A stretch of DNA of 64,000 bases. Origin: Cryptomeria japonica. Lineage: Eukaryota; Streptophyta; Pinopsida; Cupressales; Cupressaceae. Every line of letters starts with the position of its first letter. The stretch's first letter is position 1. Positions 61,402 to 64,000 of the stretch are shown here, piece after piece. Under the pieces are notes generated by a model that worked only from the letters and a program-made list of their open reading frames with translations, was not told the origin of the DNA and did not search any database. The stretch is from contig NC_081411.1 in assembly GCF_030272615.1 (NCBI RefSeq), forward strand, positions 40,723,140-40,787,139, read 5' to 3'. The position numbers were made by a program, and so were the translations under genes.

Positions 61402-63315
61402 TTAAGTATGACTATCTCCTAAAGGAGATGGTCTCATCGCATAAGTCCCAGCCCCTGGATCTCTAGGTGGATCATGTCTCGGTGTCCCTATCATGCCTCT
61501 GCTCTCTGACTGCGATCCCGTCTCTTGAGATTGACTTGATCTTGACTGCGTAAAACTCTGCACTCGACGCTCCCTGGGCACCACAACCTCATAATGACGA
61601 TGGTAGTACTCCACCTCCTGGGCTCTCAAGGCTAGCTCTCTCAAGGTGTCCCTCATCGGCCCACCTGCTGCTGCGAGCTACGAGCTCCTACGCTCGACCC
61701 TGTCACTCTATCTTAGTGTCACGCTTAGTGGTCAACTGTGTAATCTGACGCTGATGCACTAATAGTTGTGCTTGCAGCTGCTGCACTGTCACCTGTAAGG
61801 TCCTAATCTGGGCGTCCTCCACATGAGTCGGAACCCGGACCCATAGGGGTACCTATGAAGGGGTACCCCCTATCCCTCTACTTTTCCTCGGTGCTGGTGG
61901 AGGTAGAACATTAGTCCTCCTCCTCTGGGTTGGCCGTCTCACCTCGTCAGTCCCTCCCACTGCTGCTATCACCTCTCCCACCATCCCCTCACCCCCTGCT
62001 CCAATCGCCAACCCTCCTCTACCTCTATCCATCACAGCTCGTCGAACTGCTCTCTCCACTCCTCTATCACCCCTATCTCTACCTCTGTCTCCTCTCCTAC
62101 CCCAACCTCCTCCACCTCCTCCCTCATCCCCATCTCCCCCTCCCTCATCCTCATCATCATCAAAAGCAGGTCGCATCTCCGCTGGATCCAATATCCTCAC
62201 CACGGCACGAGCTACAAATAGTCTAGCAAACTCATCCGTCATCCCATCATCCAAAATCTCTAGGGCATAATCCCATATTTGGCTCGCTAGCTGCACAAAC
62301 TCCTCCACGCCGCCACACTGTCAATAGTCGGACCCCAATCTGGTATGTCCTGCCTTTGACACACATACAAACAGGTCCCCTATGGTATCCCCTGCTGTCG
62401 ACCAAACTACCACAAAACTCTCGTAACAAAAAATCTCTCAATCACAAAGGGGGTCCTCCCTATCAAAAATTGGGTCATAAAGACATATGGCATCTCCAGC
62501 CCATCCTCAGCCCAAACCTCGCAACCTATATACCGTCACCATATGACCGTATCAATATCATCCAACACCCTCCTCCAATGCTCTAGTTTGCCCAGCTTCC
62601 GCTGGACAACTAACCCCATGTATCCATATGCATAGGCACGTCCAACTGGCCTATCTTTGTCCACCAGTGGCCTAGCTGCAGGAATGTGCTCCCAACACCA
62701 TACATGTAGAAGTGTAACGCCAGTTGATAAATTGTCGTAACCCAGGTATACTATCTCGTGCAAGTCCCTATACAAATGGGCTAGCATAGCCGATCCCCAT
62801 GCGAACCTGCGGCCTTGTGTAACCATCTCCTCTAGTACTAGTCCCCATCTCATAGATAGTCCCTTCGACCTGCAGTCGGGACATAAGAAACCACCTACAA
62901 AACCTACCAGTACTGATGGAAGAGGCACATAATCCAAATCCAGAAACTCTTGTGACGGAATCTCATACTCGCACACTGTATCATCGTGAAAAATTTGATG
63001 AAGTGCCTCTGTCCCACCCTCCTCTGACTACTCATAAGGTAGTAGTGCCCCTACTACAGGTATGTGCAGGATCCGGTAGCAATCCTCGGGGGTCACTATC
63101 ATCTCCCCCATGGCAAAATGGAAGGTGTTCATATCACTGTTCCATCTCTCTGCAAGCAATGTCAGTAAACCCTGGTTCACAGTGAATCGAGGCACATCCA
63201 ATAGGGAAGACAGGCTGCATCTCTCAATAATGTCCAAATCAGCCTGTGCCAACCGTGGTATCAATGCCCATGGTCTCAAGAACTGCTCGCATGACTGAAC
63301 TACTCCCAATCGCTC
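61402..63315 (-). pseudogene. Element B: antisense PMD gene, exon 2
   Basis: The exon begins at 63315 after acceptor TTTTGACAG, codes ERLGVVQSCEQF and ends at TAA 61402-61404. PMD motifs are clear: LLTLLAERW, TFHFAMGEMIVTPEDCYRIL, WGSAMLAHLYRDLHE and LLHVWCWEHIPAARP. An acidic/glycine stretch with Arg-Gly-Asp-like repeats (about 62050-62160), a Leu/Arg/Glu helical segment and a Ser/Gln tail follow. Breaks are TAG near 63027 (CAG in A) and frame changes near 62310 and 61690. The second codon of the exon, CGA, is intact here and is TGA in copy A. Exon 1 lies beyond the window edge. Confidence 0.8.
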
Positions 63316-64000
63316 CTGTCAAAACAACAAAACAAGTTCAATATCAATTCCTCATCAAAATAAAGATATCAAAATCAAAATCACATCATATCTATCCATA
63401 TCAACTTGTAACATAGCTCAAGTTTTCAAAAACCATATCAAACTTGTAACACAACTCAAGTCCCCATTTCACATCAACTTGTAACACAACTCAAGTTTCC
63501 AACCCATATCAACTTGTAAAACAACTCAAGTTCCACAATCATATCAGCTTGTAACACAAATTAGGCTCCACATATATTAACTTGAAGCAATGCACATCAA
63601 ATCAAGTTTATACCAAATCCACATCGATATCTATGGATAACTTAAAAAATCGCAAATAAAACCAAGTTATATCAACACTTATATTGAACAAACAATCAAA
63701 ACCATGACAACAAACACAGAAACGAAACATTTTACACCTATCCCAGCAAAACTGACCTTATCCTATCAATTTTCCTCACTCACAAATCATCCTATCTCGC
63801 AAAACCGACAACATGCCCTAACTAAATTTGGCTACGTGCTAGATTGACTCGATGCGCTAACCTATTTTCTCCACGCGCTATCCTATCTTCCCCACGTGCT
63901 AGATTAACTCTATGTGCTACCTATTTCTTCCCATGCGCTATCTAAGCTACCCTGGGCGCTAAACATATCTTATGCGCTAACCTATCCTTCGGCTACGCTA
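63316..64000 (-). repeat. PMD gene intron (copy B): tandem repeat and start of the motif array
   Basis: AACTTGTAACACAACTCAAG-type units lie at about 63400-63570, then ATGCGCTA/ACGTGCTA motifs from about 63830 to the window end. The order is the same as in copy A. Confidence 0.82.

Larger units (their letters stand above)
43068..64000 (+). mobile_element. Element B: giant Tat/Ogre-type Ty3/gypsy retrotransposon, right end cut by the window
   Basis: The order is 5' LTR, primer binding site, long repeat-filled leader, gag, protease, G-patch, RT, RNase H, archaeal-type RNase H, integrase and antisense PMD gene. Gag through to 56611 lies in one reading frame apart from stops, so the parent had a single gag-pol frame. 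The copy is at least 20.9 kb here. By comparison with element A another 2-3 kb (PMD exon 1, polypurine tract, 3' LTR) should follow. Without the leader triplication and the inserted solo LTR it would be about 18 kb, the size class of Ogre elements. The left target duplication candidate is ATATC (43063-43067). Confidence 0.9.

Overview
This is plant nuclear DNA, most likely from a seed plant with a large genome. A gymnosperm is possible, but that is inference. The evidence is an intact, intronless THESEUS1-like receptor kinase gene (36998-39532, minus strand) lying among nested plant retrotransposons, with no bacterial-type operons or other dense coding. Only the kinase gene looks like an intact host gene.

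Left block (1-19193). This is the 3' two thirds of a giant Ty3/gypsy element of the Tat/Ogre type, here called element A, on the plus strand. It reads: pol fragment, reverse transcriptase, RNase H, a second (archaeal-type) RNase H, integrase, an antisense gene, polypurine tract and 3' LTR (17711-19193). Two later insertions split it. A complete 7.8-kb minus-strand LTR element (287-8124, target duplication CGATG) carries only gag and a protease-like domain. A solo LTR (11600-12863, target duplication CATCC) cuts the integrase tail. Between integrase and 3' LTR, element A carries a two-exon gene on the opposite strand that encodes a plant mobile domain (PMD) protein. That gene has its own TATA box and consensus splice sites.

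Middle block (19194-43067). It holds a decayed minus-strand retroelement piece with a leader resembling that of element B, scraps of LINE ORF1 and ORF2, a decayed hAT transposase gene, several local tandem duplications and microsatellites, AT-rich DNA without recognisable genes, and the kinase gene.

Right block (43068-64000). This is a second copy of the giant family, element B, on the plus strand and cut by the window end. It shows 5' LTR, primer binding site, long leader, gag, protease, G-patch, reverse transcriptase, two RNases H, integrase and the antisense PMD gene (61402-63315). Its 5' part is triplicated: a unit running from the LTR TATA box through the R/U5 region, the primer binding site and the leader occurs three times in tandem (43979 to about 50912). 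The third unit has received a solo LTR (48398-49634) of the same family as the gag-only element in the left block. Both giant copies have many stops and frameshifts and are presumably inactive.

The most interesting structure is the giant family itself. It looks like two opposed transcription units, a sense gag-pol RNA and an antisense spliced PMD mRNA. Each carries, between its 5' end and its main coding region, a long array of the same 8-base motif, TAGCGCAT and variants.
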